Shown here piece after piece: positions 44,425 to 53,495 of a DNA stretch of 64,000 nucleotides (the first letter of the stretch is position 1; every line of letters starts with the position of its first letter). The notes beneath the pieces are model-generated. The model was not told the origin of the DNA and searched no databases. It saw only the letters and a program-made list of their open reading frames with translations. This stretch comes from Microbacterium sp. LWS13-1.2 (GTDB lineage: Bacteria > Actinomycetota > Actinomycetes > Actinomycetales > Microbacteriaceae), in assembly GCF_040144835.1 (NCBI RefSeq), contig NZ_CP151632.1:620001-684000 (forward strand), given 5' to 3'. The position numbers were made by a program, and so were the translations under genes.

Positions 44425-45437
44425 GACTGGCTCCTCGCGTTGGTCGACGCTGCCTCGTGCAGGTCGCGTGTGGCCGCGAGGCGGTCGATCACGCGGTCCC
44501 GCAGCTCCGCCGGAGCGACGACACGCACCTCGGGTCCGTAGGAGGCGAGCTCGTCGGCGAAGATGTGGGCGTCGACGTACGGCACGCGGATGCCCTGCTC
44601 GGCAGGCTGCGCCCGGCGGGCGAGCCGGAGCGCGGCCTCGGTGCCGGGGTTGACCTCGAGGAGGGCCGAGTTCCGGGCGGCGACCTCGTCGAGGCCGGCC
44701 AGCGCCCGCTCTCCTGCGCCCTCGCGCAAGGCCGGGTCGAACGAGGCGCGTGCGAGGGTGACGGGCCCGACGATCCGCTGGAGGAGGAACGTGCGATCGG
44801 CCCGCACGTCGAGATCGATGCCGAACACGTGCCAGCGGCCCTCGTACTCGATGAGGGCCAGGGGCTGCACCCGGCGCGTGCGAGGAGCCTCCTCCCCCGG
44901 CTTGAGGTACGGGAAGGTGACGACGCGGCTCGACTCGATCGCCTGCTGCAGCCCCGGGAAGGCGGGATCGTGCATGCTGAGGCGCGGCGAGAATCCGATG
45001 ATGGGCTCGTCGACGAGGTCGCCGAGCGCGCGGATCTTCCGCAGACCGCTGCGGGCATCGTCCGACATCGAGCTCTGGCTCCACACGCCTCCGGCAAGTG
45101 TGAGGAGCGCCTGCTCGGCCGGGGTGAACTCGATGTCCTCGGGCAGCTCGTACTCGGCGCTCGGCACGCGATAGCGCGCCTCGCGCAGGTCGTCGGGATC
45201 GGCCCAGTCGCCGATCGTCTCGATCGGCACGCCGAGGCCGCGCAGCGACTCCTTGTCGCGCTCGAACATCTTCTCGAGCGCGTCTTTCGACGCGCCCGCC
45301 TCGCTCTGCTCGCGGTAGCCGGCGACCGAGGTCAGGATCGTGTCCTTCGTCAGCCCCTGGTCGGTCGCGATGAGGGCCACCACGAGGTTGACAAGGCGCT
45401 CCTCGGGCGGGATCTTCGCGGCGGCAGTGGCAGGCAC
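44421..45437 (-). CDS. pafB: WYL-domain regulator PafB
   Basis: PafB is the partner of PafC. The 338-residue protein has a winged-helix region (ERLVNLVVALIATDQGLTKD, near residues 12-31) and a WYL domain with the segment YEGRWHVFGIDLDVRADRTF. A TAAGAT hexamer 6 bp before GTG 45437 indicates a leaderless transcript for pafBC. In mycobacteria pafBC lies with the Pup ligase gene pafA; here the upstream neighbour is an FKBP lipoprotein instead. Confidence 0.93.
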   Translation of the reverse strand: MPATAAAKIPPEERLVNLVVALIATDQGLTKDTILTSVAGYREQSEAGASKDALEKMFERDKESLRGLGVPIETIGDWADPDDLREARYRVPSAEYELPEDIEFTPAEQALLTLAGGVWSQSSMSDDARSGLRKIRALGDLVDEPIIGFSPRLSMHDPAFPGLQQAIESSRVVTFPYLKPGEEAPRTRRVQPLALIEYEGRWHVFGIDLDVRADRTFLLQRIVGPVTLARASFDPALREGAGERALAGLDEVAARNSALLEVNPGTEAALRLARRAQPAEQGIRVPYVDAHIFADELASYGPEVRVVAPAELRDRVIDRLAATRDLHEAASTNARSQS

Positions 45438-45443
45438 CCGCCT

Positions 45444-45449
45444 ATCTTA
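45444..45449 (-). promoter_or_regulatory. -10 box for leaderless pafB transcript
   Basis: TAAGAT on the minus strand ends 6 bp before GTG 45437. Confidence 0.55.
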
Positions 45450-45456
45450 GGGCAGC

Positions 45457-45474
45457 CCGCGACCCGGGTCGCGG
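45457..45474. terminator. GC-rich palindrome between FKBP gene and pafB
   Basis: An 18-bp perfect palindrome (CCGCGACCCGGGTCGCGG) lies 8 bp beyond the FKBP stop. No T-run is present, so a terminator role is uncertain. Confidence 0.35.
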
Positions 45475-45481
45475 AACCCGG

Positions 45482-46447
45482 TCACTCCGCCGGCGGGACG
45501 TCGACGCCGAGGATGTCGATGACGTAGACGAGCGTCGAGCCGGGCGGGACGGCGCCGTTGGCGTCGTCGCCGTAGCCCTGGTCGGGCGGGACGACGACCA
45601 GCACCTGCGAGCCGACGCTCTGGCCCTCGAGCGCCTTCGCGAAACCGGGGACGACCGCGTCGGCCGTGACCGACGCGGGCTGATCGCCCCATGTGCTGTC
45701 GAACGTCTCGTCCTCGCCCCAGACGACACCGCTGTAGTGGACGCGCACCGGCTGGTCGCCGGTCACCGTCTCTCCGGTGCCCTTCTTCAGGGTCTGGACG
45801 ACGAGGTCGGTGGGCGGGGCGCCGTCGGGGATGATCAGGCCCGGCTGGCCGTCGGGCGCACGCACGACGGTGGGCAGGCCGAAGCCGCTGTTGAACTGGT
45901 TCTGCCCGTCGGCGGCGGGGAGATACACCTTGCGCAGGTCGATCACCGCCACGACGGTGTCCTCCTCGTCCAGGCCGAAGCCGACCGAGACGTCGGGCGA
46001 CATGTCGTCCGGCGACATCGCGACTGCGACGCGCGAGCCCTCGGTGGCGCACTGCAGGGACTCTTCGAAGCCGGGGAAGTTCGTCGTCCACTGATCCGGC
46101 GACGAGACGCGCGACAGGTCGCCGTCGTACGCGGTCGCCACGATCGGCTCACCGGTCGTACCGCTGAAGAGCGCGACGTCGACCACCATGAGCTGGTTCT
46201 GCGCGGTGATCGGCGTGCCGTCGCCCGAGACGACGTCCTCGAAGGCGAGGTGCGGCGCGTGCAGCGGCGTGTACACGTCGACCTCGGGCTGGTCCTCGGT
46301 GTCGCCGGTGACTTCGATGAGGTCCATGACGTCGGCGTCGGACACGGCAGGACGGGAGCAGTCTGACGACGAGCCGGGCATCGAGCATCCGGCCAGGCCG
46401 ACGGTCACCAGTCCCAGGACGGCGAGGGCAGCGGGGATCTTGCGCAC
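45482..46447 (-). CDS. FKBP-type peptidyl-prolyl isomerase lipoprotein
   Basis: This is a 321-residue secreted lipoprotein. The signal peptide ends in the lipobox LAGC (Cys at about 21). The C-terminal domain (from about 215) is a typical FKBP: VRVHYSGVVWGEDETFDST, then FAKALEGQSVGSQVLVVVPP and GYGD. A weaker FKBP-like segment precedes it. It probably catalyses prolyl isomerisation of exported proteins outside the membrane. In related genomes FKBP genes sit beside pafB. TAGACT lies 6 bp before GTG 46447. Confidence 0.93.
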   Translation of the reverse strand: MRKIPAALAVLGLVTVGLAGCSMPGSSSDCSRPAVSDADVMDLIEVTGDTEDQPEVDVYTPLHAPHLAFEDVVSGDGTPITAQNQLMVVDVALFSGTTGEPIVATAYDGDLSRVSSPDQWTTNFPGFEESLQCATEGSRVAVAMSPDDMSPDVSVGFGLDEEDTVVAVIDLRKVYLPAADGQNQFNSGFGLPTVVRAPDGQPGLIIPDGAPPTDLVVQTLKKGTGETVTGDQPVRVHYSGVVWGEDETFDSTWGDQPASVTADAVVPGFAKALEGQSVGSQVLVVVPPDQGYGDDANGAVPPGSTLVYVIDILGVDVPPAE

Positions 46448-46453
46448 CGCAAC

Positions 46454-46459
46454 AGTCTA
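46454..46459 (-). promoter_or_regulatory. -10 box for leaderless FKBP gene
   Basis: TAGACT on the minus strand ends 6 bp before GTG 46447. It overlaps the end of trmI. Confidence 0.5.
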
Positions 46460-47482
46460 GGCGGTGCCGTCGGGCTCGCCCGCGCGTCCCGACGCCTGAC
46501 GGGCGCCCTCCGCCGCGCGCTCGGCCTCGCGGACGCGCTTGCGCAGGTTCTTGTCGGTGATCTGCCGGTCGCCGACCGCGCCCGGCGTCCACAGCTCGAC
46601 GTCCTCGTCGCCGTAACTGGACTTCGAGGCCCGGCGCTTGACCTCCGGTGCGATGGCGCCGGGTGCCAGGCGGCGCGCCCAGATCAGGAAGCCCGTGTGC
46701 GCGACCATGCGGTGGTCAGGACGCACGGCGAGGCCTTCGACGTGCCAGCCGCGCACCATCGTCTCGTTCGCGTCGGGCTCGGTGAACAGGCCGGTGCCGC
46801 GGATGTACTCCGCGACGCGGCTCAGCTGCGTCGCGGTCGCGACGTAGCAGACGACGACGCCGCCGGGCGTGAGGGCCTCGGCGACGACGTCGATGCATTC
46901 CCACGGCGCCAGCATGTCGAGGACGATGCGGTCGACGGATGCCGGAGCCACGGTGTCGGTGAGCTCCTCGGCCAGGTCTCCGACGACCACGTCCCAGTTC
47001 GCGGGGACCTCGCCGATGAAAGTCTCGACGTTCGCGCGGGCGACGGCGGCGAAGTCGTCACGGCGCTCGAACGACACCAGGCGTCCGTAGCCGCCGATCG
47101 CCCGCAGGAGCCACAGTGACAGGGCTCCCGATCCGACCCCGGCCTCGACCACGGTGGCGCCCGGGAAGATGTCGGCCTCGGCGAGGATCTGGGCGGCATC
47201 CTTCGGGTAGACGATGGCGGCGCCGCGCGGCATCGACATCACGAAGTCCCGCAGCAGCGGCCGCAGCGCGAGGTACTCGTGGCCGCCGCTGTTGGCGACG
47301 ACGGACCCGTCCGGCTGGCCGATCAGCTGCGTGTGCTTGAGGACGCCGTGGTGCGTGTGCAGCTCGCCGTCCGCGCGCAGCGTGATGGTGTGGAGCCGGC
47401 CCTTGGGACCGGTGAGCTGGACGCGGTCACCGAGGCGGAAGGGACCACTCGGTCGTTCGGCGGCGGCGAGGTTGTCGGTCAT
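46457..47482 (-). CDS. trmI: tRNA (adenine-58-N1)-methyltransferase TrmI
   Basis: TrmI methylates adenine 58 in the T-loop of tRNAs. The 341-residue protein has an N-terminal beta-rich domain, then the Rossmann methyltransferase fold with PGATVVEAGVGSGALSLWLL (SAM motif I) near residue 110 and the DRIVLDMLAPWECI motif. It has a longer, charged C-terminal tail than mycobacterial TrmI. The ATG at 47482 overlaps the stop of the HAD gene (ATGA). In mycobacteria trmI lies near mpa, the first gene of the Pup-proteasome locus. Confidence 0.95.
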   Translation of the reverse strand: MTDNLAAAERPSGPFRLGDRVQLTGPKGRLHTITLRADGELHTHHGVLKHTQLIGQPDGSVVANSGGHEYLALRPLLRDFVMSMPRGAAIVYPKDAAQILAEADIFPGATVVEAGVGSGALSLWLLRAIGGYGRLVSFERRDDFAAVARANVETFIGEVPANWDVVVGDLAEELTDTVAPASVDRIVLDMLAPWECIDVVAEALTPGGVVVCYVATATQLSRVAEYIRGTGLFTEPDANETMVRGWHVEGLAVRPDHRMVAHTGFLIWARRLAPGAIAPEVKRRASKSSYGDEDVELWTPGAVGDRQITDKNLRKRVREAERAAEGARQASGRAGEPDGTA

Positions 47483-48186
47483 CGGGCGATCTCCTCGGCC
47501 GGGTCGGAGGCGTGGACGCGTGCGCGGTGCGCCGCGTGGAAGGCGATGACGTCGTCGGCGGTGCGTCCGTCGAGCGTGTCCCAGAGGATGTGCGCGCCGG
47601 CGCCGGTGAGCGAGACCATGAGCGGCACGCCGATCACGGCGGCGCCGGAGGCCACGGCCGAACGCAGGCCGTTCGGGGAGTCCTCGATCGCCACCGTCTC
47701 GTGCGGAGCGACGCCCAGTACCTCGCACGCCTGCAGGTACGGGTCGGGGAAGGGCTTCGGGCGCGTCGCGTCGTCGCCCGCGATCACGACGTCGAACGCC
47801 TCGAAGTCGATGAGGTCGACGACCGTCTGCGCCATGCGCCGCATCGACATCGTCACCAGGCCCGTCTTGATGCCGGCATCGCGAAGGTCCGCGAGCAGCT
47901 CGCGCGCGCCGGGACGGAACGGCACCCCGGTGACGTTCAGCTGGCCCATGACGTCGTCGGTGAGGTGATCGATGATGGCGTCGGTGCTCATGCGCACCCC
48001 GGTCCCCTGCAGGATGCGCGCGGAATCCTCAAGTCCGAGGCCCACCAGGCCGAGCGCCTGCTCGTGCGACCACGTCCCGCCGAAGCTCTCGATGAGCGGC
48101 GTCTCCGCCGCCATCCAGTACGGCTCGGTGTCGACGAGGGTGCCGTCCATATCCCACAGGACGGCCGAGAGGCGGGGCTCATTCAC
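47479..48186 (-). CDS. HAD-superfamily phosphatase
   Basis: This is a 235-residue HAD hydrolase of the beta-phosphoglucomutase/phosphatase type. Motif I is LWDMDGTLVDTEPYW (nucleophilic Asp), motif III involves the Lys in DATRPKPFPDPYL, and EDSPNGLRSA gives motif IV. A small helical cap lies between. The substrate is unknown. GTG 48186 has TAGGAT 6 bp upstream. It heads the trmI operon. Confidence 0.93.
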   Translation of the reverse strand: MNEPRLSAVLWDMDGTLVDTEPYWMAAETPLIESFGGTWSHEQALGLVGLGLEDSARILQGTGVRMSTDAIIDHLTDDVMGQLNVTGVPFRPGARELLADLRDAGIKTGLVTMSMRRMAQTVVDLIDFEAFDVVIAGDDATRPKPFPDPYLQACEVLGVAPHETVAIEDSPNGLRSAVASGAAVIGVPLMVSLTGAGAHILWDTLDGRTADDVIAFHAAHRARVHASDPAEEIAR

Positions 48187-48192
48187 CGTGCA

Positions 48193-48198
48193 ATCCTA
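48193..48198 (-). promoter_or_regulatory. -10 box for leaderless HAD phosphatase gene
   Basis: TAGGAT on the minus strand ends 6 bp before GTG 48186. Confidence 0.55.
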
Positions 48199-48233
48199 CG
48201 AGAGGGCTCCGGCCCTCCGTGGAGAGGGGGGCA

Positions 48234-48239
48234 TATCCT
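48234..48239 (+). promoter_or_regulatory. Putative -10 box of the PAC2 gene
   Basis: TATCCT lies 38 bp before GTG 48278, leaving room for a leader with the GGAGGGGG ribosome site. An ATG at 48242 is too close to the hexamer to be the start of a leaderless message. Confidence 0.4.
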
Positions 48240-48277
48240 GGATGGAGCCCGCGGACGATGCGGGCGGAGGGGGTCCC

Positions 48278-49153
48278 GTGGACGGACTGGGTCGTCGTGT
48301 TCTCGTCGCCGCATTCGATGGATGGAACGACGCTGGCGAAGCCGCGTCGTCCGCCATCACGCAACTGCGCGAGGGCGGATCGTACGAGACCGTCTTCTCG
48401 GTGGATCCCGAGCTCTACTTCGACTACCAGTACACGCGCCCGCACATCGCCGCGGACGGCGACGGACGACGCACGCTCCGCTGGCCGGAGGCCTCGCTGC
48501 TGCGCCCGGCACGCACGACCCGCGGCACGCAGCTGTGGCTGCTCACGGGAGTCGAGCCGGCCCGCGCGTGGCAGGCCTTCTCGTCCGAGTTCATCGACAT
48601 GGCGCTGCGGGAGGACATCACGGGCTTCGTCGCGATCGGCTCCATGATGTCGGACGTGCCGCACACGCGCCCGATCTCCGTCTTCGCGGGCAGCGACAAC
48701 GAGAACCTGCGCGGTGCCCTCGAGCTGGAGCGTAGCTCGTACGAGGGGCCCGTCGGCATCCTGAGCGTGCTCGGCGACGCGGCGGAGCGCGCCGGCATCC
48801 CGACGGCCAGCCTGTGGGCGAGCGTCCCGCATTACGTCGCCGGACACACGCCGTCGCCCAAGGCGACGCTCGCGCTCCTCGACAAGCTCGAAGACCTCAC
48901 CGGCGCGCCGGTCCCCCGCGGCGATCTGGCCACCGAGGCGGCGGCCTGGGAGGCCTCCATCGACGCGGCCGCGGCCGACGACGAGGAGATGACGGAGTAC
49001 ATCCACCAGCTCGAGCGCACGCGCGACACATGGGACTCCCCCGAGGCGTCGGGCGATGCGATCGCACAGGAGTTCGAGCGCTATCTGCGCCGCACCGACG
49101 GAAAGCCGGGCGACGGCCCCAGCAAGCCCGGCCGCGACGACCCGCGCCGCTGA
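48278..49153 (+). CDS. PAC2 family protein
   Basis: This is a 291-residue protein of the PAC2 (proteasome assembly chaperone 2-like) family, widespread in actinobacteria and of unknown function there. The core reads RRVLVAAFDGWNDAGEAASS, then FGAIGSMMSD-like FVAIGSMMSDVPHTRPI, and ends in an acidic-basic tail. GTG 48278 was chosen for the GGAGGGGG site; the upstream frame is not conserved-looking. No proteasome subunit genes are seen in the window. Confidence 0.88.
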   Translation: MDGLGRRVLVAAFDGWNDAGEAASSAITQLREGGSYETVFSVDPELYFDYQYTRPHIAADGDGRRTLRWPEASLLRPARTTRGTQLWLLTGVEPARAWQAFSSEFIDMALREDITGFVAIGSMMSDVPHTRPISVFAGSDNENLRGALELERSSYEGPVGILSVLGDAAERAGIPTASLWASVPHYVAGHTPSPKATLALLDKLEDLTGAPVPRGDLATEAAAWEASIDAAAADDEEMTEYIHQLERTRDTWDSPEASGDAIAQEFERYLRRTDGKPGDGPSKPGRDDPRR

Positions 49154-49187
49154 GCGGCATCGTCCGTCGCGCGGTCGCTGAGGCCGG

Positions 49188-49282
49188 GTCGTTGAGCGAG
49201 CGAGGAACGAGCGAGACGAAACGCCACGGACTCACGATCAGCGCGGATCGGCGACGTTTCGTCTCGCAAGCTCGCTCGACGA
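49188..49282. repeat. REP-like inverted repeat, copy 2
   Basis: This 95-bp element starts GTCGTTGAGCGAGCGAGG and contains GAGACGAAACG and, inverted, CGTTTCGTCTC and GCTCGCTCGACGAC. The words match the repeat at 15316-15436. It lies between convergent genes. Confidence 0.65.
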
Positions 49283-49293
49283 CGGACTGAAGG

Positions 49294-50115
49294 TCAGGGG
49301 TTGATGACGCCCATGCTGAGCAGTACGAGGAGCAGCGAGCCCAACGCGACGCGGTACACCACGAACGGCAGGAAGCTGTGCTTGGAGATCCAGCTCATGA
49401 AGAACGCGATCACTCCCAGCGCCACGATGAACGCGACGCCCGTCGCCACGGCGGTCTCGCCGAGCGTGAACACGCCCGGCTCGTCGAGGCTCTTGAAGAG
49501 CTGGAAGAAGCCGCTGCCGAACACGGCGGGGATCGCGAGCAGGAACGCGTAGCGGGCGGCGGCCGCGCGCTCGTATCCCATGAAGAGACCGGCCGTGATG
49601 GTGCCGCCCGACCGCGACACGCCGGGGATGAGCGCGAGCGACTGGGCGAAGCCGTAGATCACGCCGTGGCCGATCGTGATGTCCTGGAGCTTGCGCTTCT
49701 TGGCTCCGACGTGATCGGCGATACCGAGCAGCACGCCGAAGAAGATCAGCATGCCGGCGGTGATCCACAGCGACCGCAGCACGGTCTCGATCTGGTCCTG
49801 GAAGAGAAGACCGAGCACGACGATCGGGATGCTGCCGATGATGATGAGCCAGCCGAGTTTCGCGTCGGGGTCGTTGCGCGGGATCCGGCCGAACAGGGCG
49901 CGGAACCAGTGTCCGATGATCCTCACGATGTCGCGCCAGAAGAACACCACGACCGCAGCCTCCGTGCCGATCTGCGTGATCGCGGTGAACGCGGCGCCGG
50001 GATCCTGCGCCGACGGCAGGAACTCGCCGAGGATGCGCAGGTGGGCGCTCGAGGAGATCGGCAGGAATTCGGTCAGTCCCTGGACGAAGCCGAGGATGAT
50101 CGCTTCGAGAAGCAT
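49294..50115 (-). CDS. uppP: Undecaprenyl-diphosphatase
   Basis: UppP (BacA) removes a phosphate from undecaprenyl diphosphate to recycle the lipid carrier of cell-wall synthesis. The 273-residue membrane protein has about eight segments. The glutamate-rich motif [15 protein letters not shown] is near residue 15 and the catalytic [14 protein letters not shown] near 165. GAAAGG precedes the ATG at 50115. It is the first gene after the M20 peptidase on this strand. Confidence 0.96.
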   Translation of the reverse strand: MLLEAIILGFVQGLTEFLPISSSAHLRILGEFLPSAQDPGAAFTAITQIGTEAAVVVFFWRDIVRIIGHWFRALFGRIPRNDPDAKLGWLIIIGSIPIVVLGLLFQDQIETVLRSLWITAGMLIFFGVLLGIADHVGAKKRKLQDITIGHGVIYGFAQSLALIPGVSRSGGTITAGLFMGYERAAAARYAFLLAIPAVFGSGFFQLFKSLDEPGVFTLGETAVATGVAFIVALGVIAFFMSWISKHSFLPFVVYRVALGSLLLVLLSMGVINP

Positions 50116-50173
50116 GGGCGCCTTTCAGACGGGCCTGACGGATGCCGCGCAGTCGCGGCGCCCGACGGGGACT

Positions 50174-51475
50174 TCAGTAGGTGCGGAGCAGGTCGGTGAG
50201 CACAGCTTGGCCGAAGACCAGCGCGTCGATCGGGACGCGCTCGTCGACGCCGTGGAACATGCCGGTGAAGTCGAGATCGGCCGGGAGGCGGAGCGGGGCG
50301 AAGCCGTAGCCCGAGATGCCGAGCGCGGCCAGTGCCTTGTTGTCGGTGCCGCCGCCCATGAGGTACGGCACGACCGGCGCGCCGGGGTCGTGGCGGCCCA
50401 GCGCCGCCACCATCGCGTCGACGAGGTCTCCCGAGAACGGGACCTCGAGACCGATATCCTGGTGGACCACCTCGACGTCCACGCCGTCGCCGACGATGCG
50501 GCGGATGTCGGCGAGGGCGGCCTGCTCGGTGCCGGGCAGCACGCGGACGTCGACCAGCGCCTCGGCGCGGTCGGGGATCACATTGTGCTTGTAGCCGGCG
50601 ATCAGTCCGGTCGGATTCGTCGTGGTGCGCAGCGTCGAGCGGAGGAATCCGGATGCCGCACCCGCAGCAGCCGCGACAGCGTCGGGGTCACCGGCGGGCT
50701 GGCCCGTGAGCTCCGCCAGTCGCGCGGTCATCTCGCGGGTGGTGTCGGTGAGCGTCACCGGCCACGCGGTGCGGCCGAGGGCCGCGACGGCCTCGGCGAG
50801 GCGTGTCACCGCGTTGTCGGAGTGGAAGCTGGAGCCGTGGGCCGCGCGGCCGCGGGCGACGAGCCGGATCCACACCAGGGCCTTCTCCCCCACCTGGAGG
50901 AGGTACGCGTGACGATCACCGAGCGGGATGGAGTAGCCGCCCACCTCGCTGATCGCCTCCGTCGCACCCTCGAACCAGCCTGGGCGGTCCTCGACGACGA
51001 GCGCGGACCCCTCGACGCCGCCGTTCTCTTCGTCGGCGAAGAACGCCAGCACGAGGTCCCGCTCCGGCTGCCCGCCGGAGCGGAGGATGTCGGCGACCGA
51101 GGTCAGGATCATGGCATCCATGTCCTTCATGTCCACCGCACCGCGGCCCCACAGCATCCCGTCGCGGACGACGCCCTCGAACGGGTCGACGCTCCAGTGC
51201 TCGGCGATGGCCGGGACGACGTCGAGGTGGCCGTGCAGCACGAGCGCCGGCTTGTCGCGATTGCGCCCCGGCACGCGCGCCATGACGTTGGTGCGGCGCG
51301 GGATCGGCTCGTAGTACTCCGGGGCCAGTCCGAGGTCCGACAGGTACGCGCCGACGTACTCCGCGGCCTCGCGCTCCCCCGCGGCGCGCCCGCCACCGTG
51401 GTTCGTCGTGTCGAAGCGGATCAGATCCCGTGCCACCGAAGCGACTTCGGGGAGGCCGAGATCGGGTGAGGGCAT
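50174..51475 (-). CDS. M20/M28-type zinc peptidase
   Basis: This is a 433-residue member of the M20 family (dipeptidase, ArgE/DapE-like). Zinc and catalytic residues appear in LHGHLDVVP (His, Asp), GRGAVDMKDMDAM (Asp), and ADEENGG (Glu pair), with a central dimerisation domain. It likely cleaves dipeptides or an N-acyl amino acid in the cytoplasm. The ATG at 51475 has TAGGTT 7 bp upstream. The specific substrate cannot be read. Confidence 0.92.
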   Translation of the reverse strand: MPSPDLGLPEVASVARDLIRFDTTNHGGGRAAGEREAAEYVGAYLSDLGLAPEYYEPIPRRTNVMARVPGRNRDKPALVLHGHLDVVPAIAEHWSVDPFEGVVRDGMLWGRGAVDMKDMDAMILTSVADILRSGGQPERDLVLAFFADEENGGVEGSALVVEDRPGWFEGATEAISEVGGYSIPLGDRHAYLLQVGEKALVWIRLVARGRAAHGSSFHSDNAVTRLAEAVAALGRTAWPVTLTDTTREMTARLAELTGQPAGDPDAVAAAAGAASGFLRSTLRTTTNPTGLIAGYKHNVIPDRAEALVDVRVLPGTEQAALADIRRIVGDGVDVEVVHQDIGLEVPFSGDLVDAMVAALGRHDPGAPVVPYLMGGGTDNKALAALGISGYGFAPLRLPADLDFTGMFHGVDERVPIDALVFGQAVLTDLLRTY

Positions 51476-51482
51476 GCGGACA

Positions 51483-51488
51483 AACCTA
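51483..51488 (-). promoter_or_regulatory. -10 box for leaderless M20 peptidase gene
   Basis: TAGGTT on the minus strand ends 7 bp before ATG 51475. Confidence 0.5.
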
Positions 51489-51562
51489 CCCGACCGTGTG
51501 ACCGACGCGCTTCCGGGCGGTCGCCTGTCGCGCCGCCCCGAAACCACCTCGCGCGTCGCCGC

Positions 51563-52105
51563 TCAGTGCACGACATACATCGCGCCACCCACGACGAACG
51601 TCAGCAGGGTCGTCCACGCGACGATCGCCAGGCCCTGCCAGAAGAGGATGCGTGCGGTCTTCACGCCCGCACCGGCGAGCATCGTCGCCGTGAACTGTGT
51701 GGGCAGCAGCAGCGGTCCGAGCAGGCTGACGCCGGGAACGCCGTAGCGCTCGAGCGCCCGCTGGAACTTGGCCTTGCGCGCCGAACCGCGCTCATCGCCG
51801 ACGGGAGGCGACGAGACGTCGGCGATATAGCCTCCACCGGCCGCGACGAGCCGGCGCGTGCGGGTGCGTGTGACGACCGCCGAGCGTGTCCGCGCCGTCA
51901 GCAGCACGAGCACGGTGACGCACACGAAATTGCCGACGATGCCGGCCGCGGCGGCGATCGCAGGATGGATGCCGCCGATGATTCCGATCACGGCCGCGCC
52001 CTCGCCCTCGATGAACGGGACGGCGCCCGCTGCGGCGACGATGAGCGGCTGGACGAGGTCGGGCACCTGGGCGACGAGGTCCTGGAAGGTGTCGACGAGA
52101 CTCAT
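51563..52105 (-). CDS. Small multidrug-export-like membrane protein
   Basis: This is a 180-residue protein with about four hydrophobic segments, resembling the putative small multi-drug export family (related to YqxL/YgaM-type membrane proteins). Landmarks are AAGAVPFIEGEGAAVIGIIG near residue 25 and SLLGPLLLPTQFTATMLAG in the second half. AGGAGC precedes the ATG at 52105. The transport role is family-based only. Confidence 0.83.
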   Translation of the reverse strand: MSLVDTFQDLVAQVPDLVQPLIVAAAGAVPFIEGEGAAVIGIIGGIHPAIAAAAGIVGNFVCVTVLVLLTARTRSAVVTRTRTRRLVAAGGGYIADVSSPPVGDERGSARKAKFQRALERYGVPGVSLLGPLLLPTQFTATMLAGAGVKTARILFWQGLAIVAWTTLLTFVVGGAMYVVH

Positions 52106-52270
52106 GATGTGCTCCTGATGGTCGATGCGGGCCGATCCTGATGGCGACGGTGCCCGGGGTTCCTCCGTCGCAAGACCAGTCCATCGGCGCACCGCGGATG
52201 CCGGAAGTGCCGGGCTGTCACCGCTTTCCGGACGGTTCGCACGCCCCGGCCATGACATGTGTCATGGACC

Positions 52271-52276
52271 TAGGGT
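52271..52276 (+). promoter_or_regulatory. -10 box for leaderless histidine kinase gene
   Basis: TAGGGT ends 7 bp before ATG 52284. Confidence 0.5.
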
Positions 52277-52283
52277 GGGACCC

Positions 52284-53495
52284 ATGAGCACCTCCCCCGT
52301 GCCGGCGGCGGACACCGAGACGGCGGCGCAACGACACGGACGGCTGCGCCTGTCGCGCGGGATCACCGCTACCTGGTGGTACACCGTTTCGGCGGTCGTG
52401 TTCCTGGAGTTCATGATCGTGGTCGTCTGGACCGGCGCGCTCGTCGAGGCGGGCCGAGCTGCCGCCACGGTGGCGACGGTCGGCCTCAGCGGGCTCGTGT
52501 GGTGGCTCTCGACGTTCCTCCTGCTGCACGACTACCGGCAGCGGACCGAGCAGAGTCCGCTCGCGCGGTGGCCGAGGGCGCTCGCGCCGCTGCTGGTCGC
52601 CGGGTGCTTCGGTCTGCTCGCGGGTCTGGTGTCGGGGCTGTGGCTGATGGGCGTCCTTCCGCTCATCCAGGCCCTGGTGCTCCTCAACTGGCCGGCTGGA
52701 GTCCGGGGGCGCGCCGTGATCGCCGCGACGGCGCTCCTCGCCGCCCTGTGGTTCGTCGACAGCCGTGCGACCATGCCTCCCGACGCGAGCTCGACCTGGT
52801 GGCTGCTCGGGTTCTTCTCCGTCACTCTCCCCGGCATGACGGTGTTGTCGCTGTGGTGGTGGGACGTTCTCATGACAGTCGACCGCGCCCGCGCCTCCGA
52901 GTCCCGCCTCGCAGCGACGCAGGAGCGGCTGCGCGTCGCCACCGACGTCCACGACCTTCAGGGTCACCACCTGCAGGTGATCGCACTCCAGCTGGAACTC
53001 GCCGAACGCCTCATGCCGAACGATCCGGATGCGGCCCTCACCCAACTGCGGGCCGCGCGGCAGAGCGTCGACGAGGCGCGCCAGGGCACGCGAGACCTCG
53101 CTCTGCGCTTCCGCTCCGTGCCCTTGACGGTCGAGATCGCGAACGCCGCAGATCTGCTGCGCGCGGCGGGCACGTCGGTGCAGGTGACGGTGCATGCTGA
53201 CGCGGACCGGGCTCCGGCATCCGTTCTCGGTCCCGTCATCCGTGAGACCACCACCAACGCGCTGCGCCACGGTGGCGGCCGGTGGGCGCGCCTCTCGCTG
53301 ACGCGCGACGCGGACGCCTGGCGCTACGAGATCGAGAACGATGCCGCGGATGCCTCGCCCAGTGCCGACGGCGCGGGGCTGGAGGGGATCGGCCGTCGGG
53401 TCGAGGACGGCGGCGGGTCCGTCGAGATACGGCGCCGCCCGCAGGAGTTCGCCGTCGCCGTGCGCGTCCCTGTGTCGACGGAGGAGTCCCGGTGA
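52284..53495 (+). CDS. Sensor histidine kinase (DesK type)
   Basis: This is a 403-residue membrane sensor kinase with about five to six N-terminal hydrophobic segments and no large external domain, as in membrane-fluidity sensors. The dimerisation domain contains DVHDLQGHHLQVIALQ (phospho-acceptor His) near residue 235, typical of the HisKA_3/DesK group. The ATPase domain has IRETTTNALRHGG and GLEGIGRRVEDGGG. It is followed by its regulator through a GTGA overlap. The signal is unknown. Confidence 0.93.
   Translation: MSTSPVPAADTETAAQRHGRLRLSRGITATWWYTVSAVVFLEFMIVVVWTGALVEAGRAAATVATVGLSGLVWWLSTFLLLHDYRQRTEQSPLARWPRALAPLLVAGCFGLLAGLVSGLWLMGVLPLIQALVLLNWPAGVRGRAVIAATALLAALWFVDSRATMPPDASSTWWLLGFFSVTLPGMTVLSLWWWDVLMTVDRARASESRLAATQERLRVATDVHDLQGHHLQVIALQLELAERLMPNDPDAALTQLRAARQSVDEARQGTRDLALRFRSVPLTVEIANAADLLRAAGTSVQVTVHADADRAPASVLGPVIRETTTNALRHGGGRWARLSLTRDADAWRYEIENDAADASPSADGAGLEGIGRRVEDGGGSVEIRRRPQEFAVAVRVPVSTEESR

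Noticed and set aside
48242..48244. ATG as start of the PAC2 protein
   Set aside because: It lies 2 bp after the likely -10 box and adds residues absent from the family; GTG 48278 has a strong ribosome site.
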